Of a stretch of 64,000 nucleotides of DNA, positions 34,496 to 45,117 are shown one piece after another. The DNA is from Heloderma charlesbogerti (lineage: Eukaryota; Chordata; Lepidosauria; Squamata; Helodermatidae). The notes beneath the pieces are model-generated. The model saw nothing but the letters and a program-made list of their open reading frames with translations, was not told the origin of the DNA and made no database searches. The stretch covers positions 1-64,000 of the forward strand of contig JANEZZ010002244.1 in the NCBI GenBank assembly GCA_026122225.1, written 5' to 3'. The first letter of the stretch is position 1, and every line of letters begins with the position of its first letter. The translations under genes were made by a program, and so were the position numbers.

Positions 34496-35228
34496 TTTTT
34501 TCAGTGATGGGCAGTAAAAAAAAACCCTGCTGTCTCAGCAGAGCTTTGGATGAATGGATGGTTCTGACACTGGAGCAGTCTGGCGTTTGGGGTTCTAGCC
34601 CATAAGATCTCTCTCTTAGGATCTAAGCCAATATATCAAAACAATCAAGTTAATTAGCAAGGCTAAGTTAATTCCATAGTATTTCATTCCCTCCGCAGCT
34701 AACTGAAGGTTAAGAGAGGAGACTATCATCTGTTAGCCATCCACCACCTGATCACCATACTGGACTAAATGAAGGCCAGTTCCAAAATTGCATACGGTAA
34801 TATTCAAAGACAAAAATCATATTATCTGCTATTAACAAACAACTAAAGTTCAGTGTCCCCACACATGCCCAAGGCACTGATCTACTTAGAACAAGAGCTG
34901 CTTATAACAAAAATGTATAATGATGATAGAGTGTGCATTATATTTTATAATGATAAACGTCTATTGATTGCTGAAGGAAAAGCATATATGGGTGTTAAAT
35001 GGCTGACTAATGATGTTGATTAGGGCATGCTGGGTATTGCAGGACTTCTGATGTCTGAGCATGCATATTTGCACCCTTAATTTTATACTGGATGAATTTT
35101 TCAGTCTAAAATATGACTTACTATGTGAACTGCTTTGGGAGTTACCCCATGAAAAAAGGTGGGCTGCCTGTAAGCTAGTAAATAACACAAGCCATCTATT
35201 GCAAAGGGTTAATCAGAGAAGTGGGGCA
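34496..35228. other. No recognised feature
   Basis: AT-rich, nothing recognised. Confidence 0.4.
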
Positions 35229-35483
35229 GGGAAGTGATTTATTACAAAGACCAATATTATGGAAATCTCGTTGGTTAGATCAAGGCATTTAAGTCACAGA
35301 GTCAGACCAGTGGAGGCTGGTGGCTCCGATGTCAGTGGGGCAGTGAATCTGCTCTGGGTTTCAGTGGTTCTGGTCTGTGACTTCAATGCCCTGATCTAAC
35401 CAATCCACTGGTCTGTGATTTAAATGCCCTGATCTAACCAATGAGATTTCCATAATATTGGTCTTAGTAATAAATCACTTCCC
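35229..35483. repeat. Inverted repeat around a truncated MITE, with tandem copy
   Basis: The arms at 35229-35310 and 35408-35483 are nearly perfect inverted copies (accaatattatggaaatctc then ttggttagatcaaggcattt). Between them lies the left part of a CAGTGGAGGCTGG MITE from 35308. A further tandem copy of 35 bp (ctggtctgtga through ctaaccaat) occupies 35370-35404 next to 35408-35442. Confidence 0.85.
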
Positions 35484-36084
35484 TTCCCTTTCTCCATGGA
35501 GAAAGACTGTAGTCATAGGATCAAAAGCATCATCCCCCAAATAGCTCAATGAGTACACAGTGTGGCCACAGAATGCTGGCGGACTGCGGGGAGGTGAAAT
35601 GAACAGCAGGACTCCATACTGCAACATTTTGTTACAGGTCCCATTTGTTAGAATTTAGGAAGACTGCTGCTGGATCACACTAAAGTTTTATCTAGTCCTG
35701 CATTTGGTTTGCATTCCAACAGTAGTCAGGGCTAAATATGTAGCATGCACCCCACCCTGGCTTTCTCTTTTATTTACACAAAAGTTGGAGGGGGCCCAAG
35801 CTGGATTGGGACCACCATACCCAGGTAGGCAAGGTTTAAACCTTCCTCTCCCAGCCACTTGATTTCCTAAATTTGCCCCCTTCTATGGAGATAAATAAAA
35901 GAGAGGGGAGAAAAACCCTCCATTGGTGCCACTTATTTCTTTTTTTCAGCCCTCATTTGGGGAGGCAGAGGGCTGGGGGCAATGACAGGATAACAAGCAG
36001 CTAGGAGGGAAAGATTTAAACCCCATGTACCCACGGGCAGTGGTCCTGATCTGCATCAGAACCTCCCACATTTACTTGTAAGGT
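35484..36084. other. No recognised feature
   Basis: No coding or repeat signature was recognised. Confidence 0.4.
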
Positions 36085-36325
36085 CTTTCTTAGCCCTTCA
36101 GTTTTAAAAATCATGTTAGTGCATCTGCTGCTGGTTTTTATCTTGGTTCCTACTTTGGTTTTATTCTGTTTTAAACGTATGGTTTTATATTATGCATTAT
36201 TGTGTTACTGTATTTATGGTTTTAAATACTGTAAATGTATGGTTTACTTTGTCTTGTAAACTGCCTAGAGAGCTTCAGCTAATGGGTGGTATACAAATGT
36301 AATAGATAAATAAACAAACAAACAA
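36085..36325 (+). mobile_element. L2-like LINE 3' end
   Basis: T-rich 3' untranslated text ends with aactgcctagagagcttcag, then gggtggtatacaaatg and an A-rich AAAC/AAAT tail. Confidence 0.7.
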
Positions 36326-36380
36326 ACATTAATAACAGGAATAGAAAAAAAGACAGAATAAGCTGCATAATGCACATTTA

Positions 36381-36769
36381 GGGAGCAATCCTATGGCCGC
36401 TAGTCAGTGGCTAGACAGCCATAGGATATGTGGGTTTCCAGGAACGGACCTGGACTGTTCTACACCCCGTGCTGCCTTGCAGGCAACACGGAACAGCGCC
36501 GCGCTAGGAAGAGGAGCATGGAGCAGCCAAAACGGGGTGTTCCAGGGTGCCTTCCGGGGTGGGGAAGGCAGAAATGCCCGTTCGACACATCCTACATGTT
36601 GTCCAGCAGCCTCCTCCCCTGCTCTGCCTTCCTGCAGCTAGACAGCCGCAAATGCAGGGCAGGAGGAGCACGGAGGGAATGATCCCCTCCATGCTTCTCC
36701 TGCCCTGCATTGCATAGGCGGTTGCCTCCGAGTTCAGAGGCGGCCGCCTATCCCCATAGGATTGCACCC
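36381..36769. mobile_element. MITE with GGGxGCAATCCTATGG ends and TTAA flank
   Basis: It begins gggagcaatcctatggcc and ends ccataggattgcaccc, inverted termini. The right flank is TTAA (36770-36773); the left flank is TTTA, a possible one-base decay. A copy at 45118 has TTAA on its left. A TTAA duplication is the piggyBac pattern, although these ends differ from usual piggyBac termini. Confidence 0.75.
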
Positions 36770-36811
36770 TTAATGTGTTATATAGTTTAGCGCTAAGTCA
36801 GGTGCACTTGG

Positions 36812-37369
36812 TGTCAGGGTTGGAACTGAGCCCATAGAGCCCCAAAGCAGCTCTGATTCTGAGGAAGAGCTACAACCCGTGGGAGAGGAGCCCACTCATC
36901 TCTCAGGGGCACAGCTGGAAGGAGAGGCCCCCCTACTCGCATTCCTGAGAGAGATAGTGACCCTGGCAGCGAAAGAGCGGGAGATGGGTTGTTGCTAGAC
37001 GGAAAGTGCTGCCAGTGCAGAGAGAGGAACAAGGTAGAGGGCACCAAGAGGAGGTGCTCAGCCCACTTGGTGCTATGGCAATGGCTGCACCCCGATGCCC
37101 CGCGGGTAAGGGGGGGAGCCTCCCCTCCTAGCCCATAAGTTTCAGAGCTTTCCCGCCCTTCTCCTCAAAATGGGGACCAACTGCATAGATGGAGCTTAGA
37201 TTACCCTGTTAGGATACCCTTTGCAGTTTTTTGCTTAGTCGCTGGCAATTAGCATCTGAAAGAGTCATTAAGTTGTAAAGGAATAAAGCCTTGGAGAGAA
37301 TCCCTTTTGTCTGTGTCTTGTTTGGGCTACTGGAGGGGACTTTAAAAGGCAGCTAGGGCCCTCCTGACA
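36812..37369 (+). mobile_element. Solo LTR with 5-bp TSD
   Basis: The direct repeat CTTGG (36807-36811 and 37370-37374) flanks a 558-bp segment that begins TGTCAGG and ends CCTGACA, with the TG...CA ends and short inverted tips of an LTR. A polyadenylation signal AATAAA lies at 37282-37287 and a T-rich region follows, fixing the plus orientation. No internal region remains, so it arose by recombination between two LTRs of a retrovirus-like or Gypsy-like element. There is no coding sequence. Confidence 0.85.
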
Positions 37370-37374
37370 CTTGG

Positions 37375-37608
37375 GAAGCTTTCAAGGAGAACATGGCTAC
37401 TAGTCCTGATCGCTATACATTACATTCAGTATTAGAGGCAGTATGCCTATGTACACCAGTTGCTGGGGAACATGGGTGGAGGGTGCTGTTGCACTCATGT
37501 CCTGCTTCTGGGTTTCCCATGGGCAGCTGGTTGGCCACTGTGTGAACAGAATGCTGGACTAGATGGACCTGTGATCTGATCCAGCATGGCTCTTCTTATG
37601 TTCTTATG
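37375..37608 (+). mobile_element. CR1 LINE 3' end
   Basis: It carries ggcagtatgcctatgtacac, then gttgctggggaacatgggtg, ccactgtgtgaacagaatgc and a terminal ttcttatgttcttatg, the CR1 3' end. Confidence 0.85.
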
Positions 37609-37639
37609 AGGGAGAGAGCATTTCCCTATTGTTTGCTTG

Positions 37640-37800
37640 CAGCATCTGTCATTCACAGGTATACTGCCTCAGAACATGGAAGCTCCATTGAGCTATCATG
37701 ACTAATAGATGGATAGACCCATCTTCCTTGAGCTTGTCTGATCTCTCTTTTTTGAAAGGCCATCTAGCCAGTGACTATCACCTCTAGTGTGTTAACTAAA
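37640..37800 (-). mobile_element. CR1 LINE fragment, antisense
   Basis: The words gtatactgcctcagaacatg, then atcatgactaatagatgg and gagcttgtctgatctc parallel antisense CR1 3' text with considerable divergence. Confidence 0.5.
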
Positions 37801-37859
37801 ACAACAACAACAACCCGTTCATAGGAGGACTGCAGACAATGTAAGAGTGAGTGTAATGA

Positions 37860-38600
37860 ATGAGGCAGGCTTCAGGCTGGGGTAGCAGTGAAGACCCGAA
37901 ACATTGGAAAGTCTGGTGTGAGTTACAGTAGAGTTGCTTTATATTGAGACAGTGTGGCAACACAGCATTTAGTATTGGATGCAACCAACGCAAGCTAGAG
38001 CCACTTTGAAAGGAGTTCAAATCAGATTACTTTATTAGTGCTTTTATACACATTGTCAGAGAAGGCTATCTAACACTGTTCAACTACAAGCACCTTCAGT
38101 ACTGGGTGTCTGAGTGTAAGTGAGCGGAGGCATGAGACGTGGTTACTTGCTTCCTGTCTGGACAGAGCACATGGCATTTGCTACAGAGGAAGAAGGAAGG
38201 AACAGGAAGGGGAGGGAGCAGGAAGAAGGAACTGATCAGACTACAAGGCCATTCTCACCCCCTAACTAATGTCTGGAAGGATATGCAGCTGTTCCCATTA
38301 TTCATCAAGAAAGAGGTAGGAAGCAAGTGTAGCAACTGCTAGAGGGTCTCTGTTTTTGTCAGGCTGTCTTTTGAGTCTTCAGTTCAGAGGTAAAGGGGTG
38401 TTGAACTGTGTAGGAGAGACCATTTTGGCAGGTGCAGCCATCACAGGGGGATAAGACAAACAGCACTTGCTGGAGCCTGGAAGTGCCTTTTTCTACCCTG
38501 CCATTAATGGTACATGAATGGTGAGCCCCTGTCTTCCAGGTGGCCTGATCAACCACAGAGACCTCTTAGTAGTTCTTGTTCTACTTGCTTCTTATCTCCA
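37860..38600 (-). mobile_element. Possible LTR fragment, antisense
   Basis: On the minus strand a TATAAAA-like word (38042-38048) is followed within 15 bp by AATAAA (38031-38036) and a Leu/Ser-rich untranslated region, which suggests LTR U3/R text. No TG...CA boundary or duplication was found, and the spacing is unusually short. Confidence 0.25.
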
Positions 38601-38639
38601 GGCTTTCTAAGACTGCCTGTAATATTTTCTGTAAATGCT

Positions 38640-39268
38640 TAATGAATCCATTAAGAACAAGCGAGTTAACAAGAGAGACATTGTAGAGCTTGAAAAAGTG
38701 CAGAAAGGGGCAACTAAACTGATCAAGGGGCTGGAGCATCTCCGCTGTGCGGGAAGGTTACAACAGCTGGGCTTGTTTAGCTTGGAAAAAGGAGGGTAAG
38801 GGGAGACACGACAGAGGTCTACAAAATTATGCATTGTGTGGAGAACGTGGCTAGGGAGACATTTGTCTCCCTCTCTCAAAATACTAGAGCCCGGGGTCAT
38901 CCTATGAAGCTGATGGGTGGGAAATTCAGAACAAAAAAAAAAGGAAGGACTTCTTCACACAGTGCATAGTTAATCTGCGGAATTTGCTACCGCAGGATGT
39001 AGTGATGACCACCTATTTCGATGGCTTTAAAAGGGGGTTGGACAAATTCCTGGACAAAAAGGCTATCAGTGGCTACTAGTCTTGATGGCTATGTGCTACC
39101 TTCAATGCCAGAGGCAGTTTGCCTATGTATGCCAGTTGCTGGGGAACATGGGTAGGAGGGTGCTGTTCCACTCATGCCCTGCTTGTGGGTGGGCAGCTGG
39201 TTGGCCACTGTGTGAACAGAATGCTGGATCCTTGGTCTGATCCAGCAGGGCTCTTCTTATGTTCTTAC
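38640..39268 (+). mobile_element. CR1 LINE 3' region, about 630 bp
   Basis: Extended CR1 3' untranslated text: aaaagtgcagaaaggggcaa, then gatcaaggggctggagcatc, actagagcccggggtcatcc, aaaagggggttggacaaatt and the end ttcttatgttctta. It is the longest CR1 copy here. Confidence 0.85.
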
Positions 39269-39769
39269 TAATGGAAAATAAAAATAAAAAACCAATTTTG
39301 GACAGCTGTATATGACTGCAGTATAAGGCGCACACAATGCTGGAGGTGCGCCTGAGCGGGAAGTGCATTTGTCACATTTTAGACATGTGGTTTCTCCTTG
39401 GGACTGAGCTCTGTTCTTCCCATTAGTAACAGAAGCTGAATTTGCACAGCACTAATGGGTTGGCCCCTGCGTCAGTCATAAAGCCATTTACCCTCTCTCT
39501 CTCTCTCTCCAGAGCAGGGCTGCCAAAAGCACTGATTTGATAGTCTTCCCCAGGTGAATTGGGGTGGGGGTAAGGGGAGGGGTGACAATCTCCAGTTTGG
39601 ATCCAACTGTATGAGTGCTCTGAGGAGCAAAGCTGGAGGAATGCTGAGTTCATTCAGCAGCAAACTAGTAAACACCCGCTCCTGTTCCTGTGTCCATCTG
39701 TATGCAAGCTAAGCATGTATAAATATGCACAGGACTTCACTCTTACATATTGGTGGCAATACCTTAGTA
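39269..39769. other. No recognised gene; (CT)n at 39492-39510
   Basis: A CT microsatellite is the only feature recognised. Confidence 0.4.
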
Positions 39770-39932
39770 CAAGGGTCCAGAACCCCAGGCTCAGGACCAA
39801 ATCTGGCCCACCTGGGGTCCCAATCCACCCCTTTGGGGTTCCCCAAATGGCCACGCCCTTTCCCCTGGCCACAAAGTGTTTCCCCTGGCCACAAAAAAGT
39901 GGCGTTTTTCTGGCTGTTGCGCAATTCTTTTC

Positions 39933-40636
39933 TAGTGCTGTGCCGTGCTGAAAATTTCTCCCACGTGTGTTTTGACCATTCTCATTCAGTGTGATAGAAA
40001 AGAAATTGCTTGTGAAAAGAAATTCCAAGGAAGAGATATTTTGGAGAATTTCTCATGGGTTGGGTTTGGGGGTTTTGTGCTTACCTGACTTATGAGGTGG
40101 CTGAGGAGTGTGCGTGAGTGTCCTGTCTGTCATTGAGCAATCATCTCTCTGGCAGCCTGTAGCTTCCTTGGCTTCCTGCACTTCAGTTAAAGCCATCATG
40201 AGGAAGACGTCATGAGGCAATTCCTCCCATGGAGCTTTTTCAGTTCAGAAAGTGCAGGTGGCCTTGGAGGCTGCAGAGCAGTGGAGAGATGTACAGTAGA
40301 GAGAGAAAAATGCACACAACACTCTCGCCCACCTCCAAGTAATTAGGTAAGCTCAAAAATACCACTCAAAGAAATACAAATTTCTGCCTCAGAAAAATGG
40401 AAGCCTCAACATGGTTGATGCTGTTACCACCTACAGAAGCAGTGCAGTAAACCCAAAACCCTTAGGAAAAAAGAAAGCACCTGTGCCACAACCCCCAACG
40501 ATAGTGAGCCCTATCTGTGAGAAATGTTTGGAGAATTTCTCTTCTCCCAGGAGAAATTCGGTGAAATTGTCCCCCCAATTTCTCTGCCCACAAATAGGCT
40601 GGAGAATTTTGAGAGGCCCTTTGCACGCAGCTCTAG
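39933..40636. mobile_element. hAT-type element nested in another, perfect 8-bp TSD
   Basis: TTCTTTTC is duplicated at 39925-39932 and 40637-40644. The ends tagtgctgtgccg and cgcagctctag are inverted, with a second inverted pair (gaaaatttctcc and gagaattttg) inside. It is 704 bp without coding sequence. The uninterrupted target (ttttccccattctgaaagg) is seen at 49170 in the related copy. Confidence 0.9.
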
Positions 40637-40933
40637 TTCTTTTCCCCATTCTAAAAGGCTGACGTGCCTCTCCTAAGGCTTAGTACTGACAGCAAGAGCT
40701 TGGCACTAAAATAGGCTGGTAGTTTGGGTATTGTGGCCCTACACTTTTTTTTAGGGATGGATGAAAGTCCCTTACCTGGTCCCGCAGCTTGCTTCATGGT
40801 GGGGGGGAGGCGCTCCGTCTCTCCCCCCGAAATTCTGGGCGGGGTGGGAGGTGCCCCATCCCTCCCCGCCGAAATTCTGGCTGGGGGGGAGCGCCCCGTC
40901 TCCCCGGCCACGAATCTCGTCTCCTGCCGGGAC

Positions 40934-41220
40934 GCAAATGGTGGCGGCCATAGCTGCCGCCGTTTGCATCCCTGCAGTCAGCCGTGATAGGCTACGTAAA
41001 TCTTTACGTAGCCTATCACGGCTGACTTTGGGGGGAAAAAAAAAAAGCACGTACGCAAATGGTGGCGCCCATGGGCGCCGCCATTTGTGTACACGCTTTT
41101 TTTCCCCCCCAAAGTCAGCCATGATAGGCTACGTAAAGATTTACGTAGCCTATCATGGTGTTTTTTGAAAATCTAGCCATGATAGGCTACGTAAATCTTT
41201 ACGTAGCCTATCACGTTTGT
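40934..41220. repeat. Alternating palindrome array
   Basis: Centres at about 40950, 41001, 41071, 41138 and 41196. The palindromes at 41001, 41138 and 41196 are built on ggctacgtaaatctttacgt-type cores; those at 40950 and 41071 on caaatggtggcgg-type cores. The one at 40976-41027 is a perfect 52-bp palindrome with a 2-base centre. The flanks between 41003 and 41138 are also inverted about 41071, so the palindromes overlap as alternating head-to-head units. Confidence 0.9.
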
Positions 41221-41270
41221 TGTTGTTTTTTAACTTGGAAATGGCGGTGGAGGCAGCTGGTCAGAAGACC

Positions 41271-41350
41271 GGCCACCGCCGCTGGGGGCCACCGCCGCCG
41301 GGGGCCGCCGCCGCCGGGGGCCGCCGCCGCCGGGGGCCGCCGCCGCCAGG
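41271..41350. repeat. 16-bp GC-rich minisatellite, 5 units
   Basis: Five consecutive units of GGCCRCCGCCGCYGGG at 41271, 41287, 41303, 41319 and 41335. The G-runs could support quadruplex formation. It lies within the MITE. Confidence 0.9.
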
Positions 41351-41721
41351 GACATTCGACGAAGGTAAGTCCCATCCCGGGGCGGGCGGGCCGTTTCTCC
41401 ACCAATTTCGGGGGGCCGAATGCGTTGGTATTCGGCCTCCCGGAGATTCGTGGAGAAAGTCTCCGACATCCCTACTTTTTTTTTTTTTTTAACTTCAACA
41501 CTGCCCAGCACTGGAATGAAGCCCCTGAAAGCTTCTCTGAAGTAGAATTTGGCCCTTGGGCAAAATGAAATTCTGCACCCCTGCCTTACAGCCACCATCC
41601 AGATGCTCCAAGCATGCATGGAGTATCTACTGCTTGCTCTGGTCGACACAGGTCTATGAGCGGACATCGCTCTTTCGTCTTTCCCCTTCCATAACCAGCA
41701 GTGAAGGTGCCCCACTGGTAC

Positions 41722-41948
41722 ATTTTATTATTACTTATTACATTTATATCCTGCCTTTTTTCCTCTTTCAGGAACCCAAGGCGGCGTACCTAATTCTCCT
41801 CCTCTCCATTTTAGCCTCACAACAACAACCCTGTGAGGTAGTTTGGGCTGAGAGTCTGTGACTGGCCCAAAGTCACCCAGTGAGCTTCCATGGCTGAGTA
41901 GGGACTAGAACCCATATGTCCTGGCTCCCGGTCCAACTACACCACACT
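41722..41948 (-). mobile_element. tRNA-derived SINE with L2-like tail, antisense
   Basis: It matches 33890-34125 (tttatatcctgccttttttc at the tail side, aaagtcacccagtgagctt in the body). The tRNA-like head lies at its high-coordinate end. Confidence 0.8.
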
Positions 41949-42124
41949 AGTACATACTACTGACTTGCTGTACTACTTTAGTGTAAGCATGTCTCACTAA
42001 ACTAACTGATCCAATTAGTAAGTCCCTTTGTGCTCTTGATACATATGGAAGGAGCATCCTGGGCAATGAAACTTGCATAGGAGTAATGCATTTAGCATTT
42101 GGGGTGTAAATAACTTTTACGCAA

Positions 42125-42720
42125 AGACAGCACCTTGTAGGACATCTAGTCCAATGCCCTGTTCGATGCAGGAAATCCAGATTGAGAGCATCTCCAACAA
42201 ATGGCTGTCCAGTCTCTGCTTGAAAATCTCCAGTGAGGGAGAGCCCACCATCTCTCTAGGTAATTGGTTTCATTGTCAAACTGCTTGTACTGTCAAGACA
42301 TTTCTCCTAATGCTCAACCAAAATCTACCCTCCTGTAAATTAAGCCCATTAGATCTAGTCCTGCCTTTTGGGGCAACAGAGTTCTTTGCCTTCTTCTATG
42401 TGACAGTCCTTCAGGTTTTTGAAGGGCTTTATCAGGTTCCTCCTGAGTCTTCTATTCACAAAACTGAACATACCCTATTCCTTCAACATTCCTCACAGGA
42501 CTTTGTTGTTGCCCTCCTCTGGATCCATTCCAATTTGTTGCTATCCTTCTAAAGTGTGGTGCCCAGATTTGGTCTTAGTACTCCAGACGAGGTCTGAGTA
42601 GCATAGACTAAAGTGCAATTATTACGTCCTGTGCTTTGGAAACAATTCTGTTAATGCAGCCTAGAATTGCATTAGCCTTGTTTACAGCTGCAACACACTG
42701 CTGACTCATGTTCAGCCTGT
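42125..42720 (-). mobile_element. CR1 LINE 3' region, antisense, about 600 bp
   Basis: Antisense CR1 text: aggacatctagtccaatgcc, then caaatggctgtccagtctct, ctcctctggatccattccaa and gtggtgcccagatttggtc. Any open frame (for example plus 42073-42552) is non-coding here. Confidence 0.8.
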
Positions 42721-42892
42721 TGTTTGCTATGCAATCTTGTGTGGTATCCATGTGATACATGCGTAAAACACATTAGACGTGATTCATGTGTAAAACACAT
42801 TAGATGTGATTCATTTTCTAAATGTTAAATGATGTTAAATAATTAGTTGCTCATAAGACGCGGCTTCTTTGCTTAAAAATAGGAAGTACTTT

Positions 42893-42992
42893 GCGCAATC
42901 CAATCCTATGTATGTATACTTTGAAGCAAGTGCCAATGAGCTCAATCTTTCTTCTTACTAAGCGGAAAATACTATTGCAGCCTAATTCTTTT
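42893..42992. mobile_element. Short palindromic MITE (GCAATCCTAT type), diverged
   Basis: It begins caatccaatcctatgtatg and ends actattgcagcctaa, with the gagctcaat-like core of the group. Confidence 0.55.
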
Positions 42993-42994
42993 TA

Positions 42995-44401
42995 ACACTT
43001 TATATATTGTCAGGCAAATTACTGTCTATTTCCTTCATGCAGGTAAACTCCATTGCTGTATGATAAGTTGAGCACAATGAATACAGATGTTGATTACAAT
43101 CCTAATCAAACACTTTGCCCAAATGTCTCCCGAGGTTTCTTATGAATGCTGAACTAGAAGCCTGTGTTTCAGTGCACAGGTTAGAGTTGCTATCAATCTG
43201 AACCAACATCTTAAGTGGTTTTCCAGTTCCTTAAAATAAAAGGAGTAAAATGCAGTAGTGGGATGGAATCGGAATGTTGTGCCTAGGGCTCTGTTGTATT
43301 ATCAATTAGCGATTGTTCTTCCCCTGTATCAAAGGACCATGGTCTATGGGCTGCTGTTTAGAGATGTGCATAATGTAGCTTTAAATTTCATTGGGAAACT
43401 AAACAAAACCTCTGGCCTTAAGGCTGCATGTTCAAATGCTACAGTCCCACAGTGCATTACACTAGTCAACACTTCTTTTCAAATGCCACCCGCATAACAA
43501 TTAACCTCACTTCAACCTTGAGGTCTCTGATTAGTGATGGCCTATTGTTTAAGTTCCATTAACATAGCCCCTGTGTTGCCCTATTCTCACTCAAATGGAC
43601 TAATCAAATCAGTCACCAAGGTCTTAAGCTCAAGGTCCAACCTCTTTAGTGATCAGTGGCTTTCAATTTAAGGAGAATGGTTTATGTCACCAACACAGGC
43701 ACAATGAGTATAGGCCTTAGCATGGAAAAACATCCCCTAATGATCCCCAATCTGGGAATATCAAGAGCCCCTGGAACCCACCATATGAGAATTTCTCTCT
43801 GTGCATACTAGAAAAATTACAATATCAATGGAGAAGTCATTAATGCATCCAATTGCAACGAGCTCGTATCCAAAAGACAGCAGACACTCCTCTGGTTTCT
43901 GCTTCATTTCATGATGCAAACAGTCTACTGAGCTATGGCGCTGGGGGATGGGGGAAGAGAATATGTTTAGGCATCTTTTTTCTTATTTGTCTTCCTCTGT
44001 TTGCAATACCATATTTCTCTCTTTAAACTGCCACTGCTGTTTATTTTTCACCCCAGATATAGCTAAATACAGTGTTGCTAATCTACTCAGGCCGCTATTA
44101 TAATTTGGGGTGTGTGAAGAAGTTGATTTCATTCGCATGAAATGATAACTCGCTATTATGCGGCTTAGTAGGTTTCAGTGATTTGTAATTAAAAATGCGG
44201 TAAGTATTATTTTTCTGTTTCCATTTTTTATTTTTTTACAAATGTCTCTTAATTTCTTTCAAGGTAATGAATGTTTATTATGTAACCTACAGGGGTGCTA
44301 CAGCTGGGAACATCATGGAAAGCCAGAACTGCCTTATATAGTTAATATCCATTGCAGTTTCCTCACCTAAAACTATATGGAATTCTGTGCACTGATACAC
44401 A
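42995..44401. other. No recognised feature
   Basis: AT-rich sequence; no gene, RNA or repeat family was recognised. Confidence 0.4.
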
Positions 44402-44560
44402 GCAGGGCCAGCTTCAAAAGTAGGCATTGTTAGGCACCTGCCAAGGCCCACATCCCTGCAGGGGGCCAAATATCAACCTCCAGAACCGCCTCACCCTGCT
44501 GCCCCCCATCCTTGCTGTCAGTGTCACTGCCTGTTCACCTCATCACATGCAAGCACTGCA
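44402..44560. mobile_element. Partial CAGGGCC hAT-type element
   Basis: It begins cagggccagcttcaaaag and contains aggcacctgccaaggcccac, resembling the left side of 16208-16873. The right end is not visible. Confidence 0.4.
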
Positions 44561-44571
44561 GTGACAACAAG

Positions 44572-44735
44572 CTGTGGAGGCTGGTGACTCCAATGGGGTG
44601 ATGAATCTGCTCCGGGTTTCAGTCAGAAAAAACCAGAACTCTAAAGGACCTATCCAAGGTGTTTCTGGCTGGTTCTGACTGAAACCCAGAGTGGATTCAC
44701 TGCCCCACTAACATTGGAGCCACCAGCCTCCACTG
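44572..44735. mobile_element. CAGTGGAGGCTGG palindromic MITE
   Basis: The left ctgtggaggctggtgactcc is inverted against ggagccaccagcctccactg at the right end; the interior folds around ctggttctgactgaaac. It is 164 bp. The flanks ACAACAAG and ACAAGAGA agree at 5 of 8. Confidence 0.8.
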
Positions 44736-44749
44736 ACAAGAGAGTTTTA

Positions 44750-45113
44750 AGACCATCTCTGGAGGTCCTACTCCAAGCCTCTACTAAGAGCAGTAAGGTT
44801 GTTGGGCACTAGAGAAAGAGCTTTCTCTGTGGTGGCCCCTATCCTATGGATTTCCCTCCAAAGGGATGGTTCCATCTGTGACTGCTTTTAAGCAAGCTTT
44901 AAGAACATCTCTGTTTTCTCTCGGTTTCAATTGAAAAAGTTTTATTATATTTGCTGCTGCTAAATATTTGAACTGTATTGTGTTGGATATTTCAACTGGC
45001 TTATTTTAAAATTGTTTAAAACTAAGATGGTTTTATGATTTGTTGATATTGTATTTTTCTGTTGTAAGCCACCTTGGAAAGACTACAGTCTTGAAAGGTG
45101 GCTAAGCAATATA
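44750..45113 (+). mobile_element. L2-like LINE 3' region
   Basis: The words tctctgtggtggcccctatc, then aagcaagctttaagaacatc and the T-rich end gtaagccaccttggaaagac are typical L2-like 3' text. Confidence 0.7.
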
Positions 45114-45117
45114 TTAA

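Larger units (their letters stand above)
40752..41474. mobile_element. Hairpin-array hAT MITE, TAGGGATG family, copy 1
   Basis: The perfect duplication CTTTTTTT (40744-40751 and 41475-41482) flanks it; it starts tagggatgg and ends gacatcccta. Its interior holds five palindromes (see 40934-41220) and a 16-bp GC-rich minisatellite (41271-41350). The sub-terminal text (cggggggccgaatgcg, then ggtattcggcctcccgg) forms a hairpin also present in 54727-55566. No transposase. Confidence 0.85.
39770..41583. mobile_element. hAT-type element carrying two further hAT elements
   Basis: The left end caagggtccagaacc and right end ctgcacccctg match the termini and the inner text (ggtcccaatccacc, then ggggttcc) of the element at 49025-49717. 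The flanks CCTTAGTA and CCTTACAG keep 5 to 6 matching positions of 8. Insertions at 39933-40636 and 40752-41474 account for 1.4 kb of its 1.8 kb. Confidence 0.8.

Noticed and set aside
40761..41168. Pro- and Gly-rich frames around 41 kb and again at 54.6-55.6 kb
   Set aside because: They follow GC-rich palindromes and the minisatellite of the MITEs and appear on both strands because the DNA is palindromic.
42073..42552. Plus open frame of 159 codons
   Set aside because: Most of it is antisense CR1 3' untranslated sequence.
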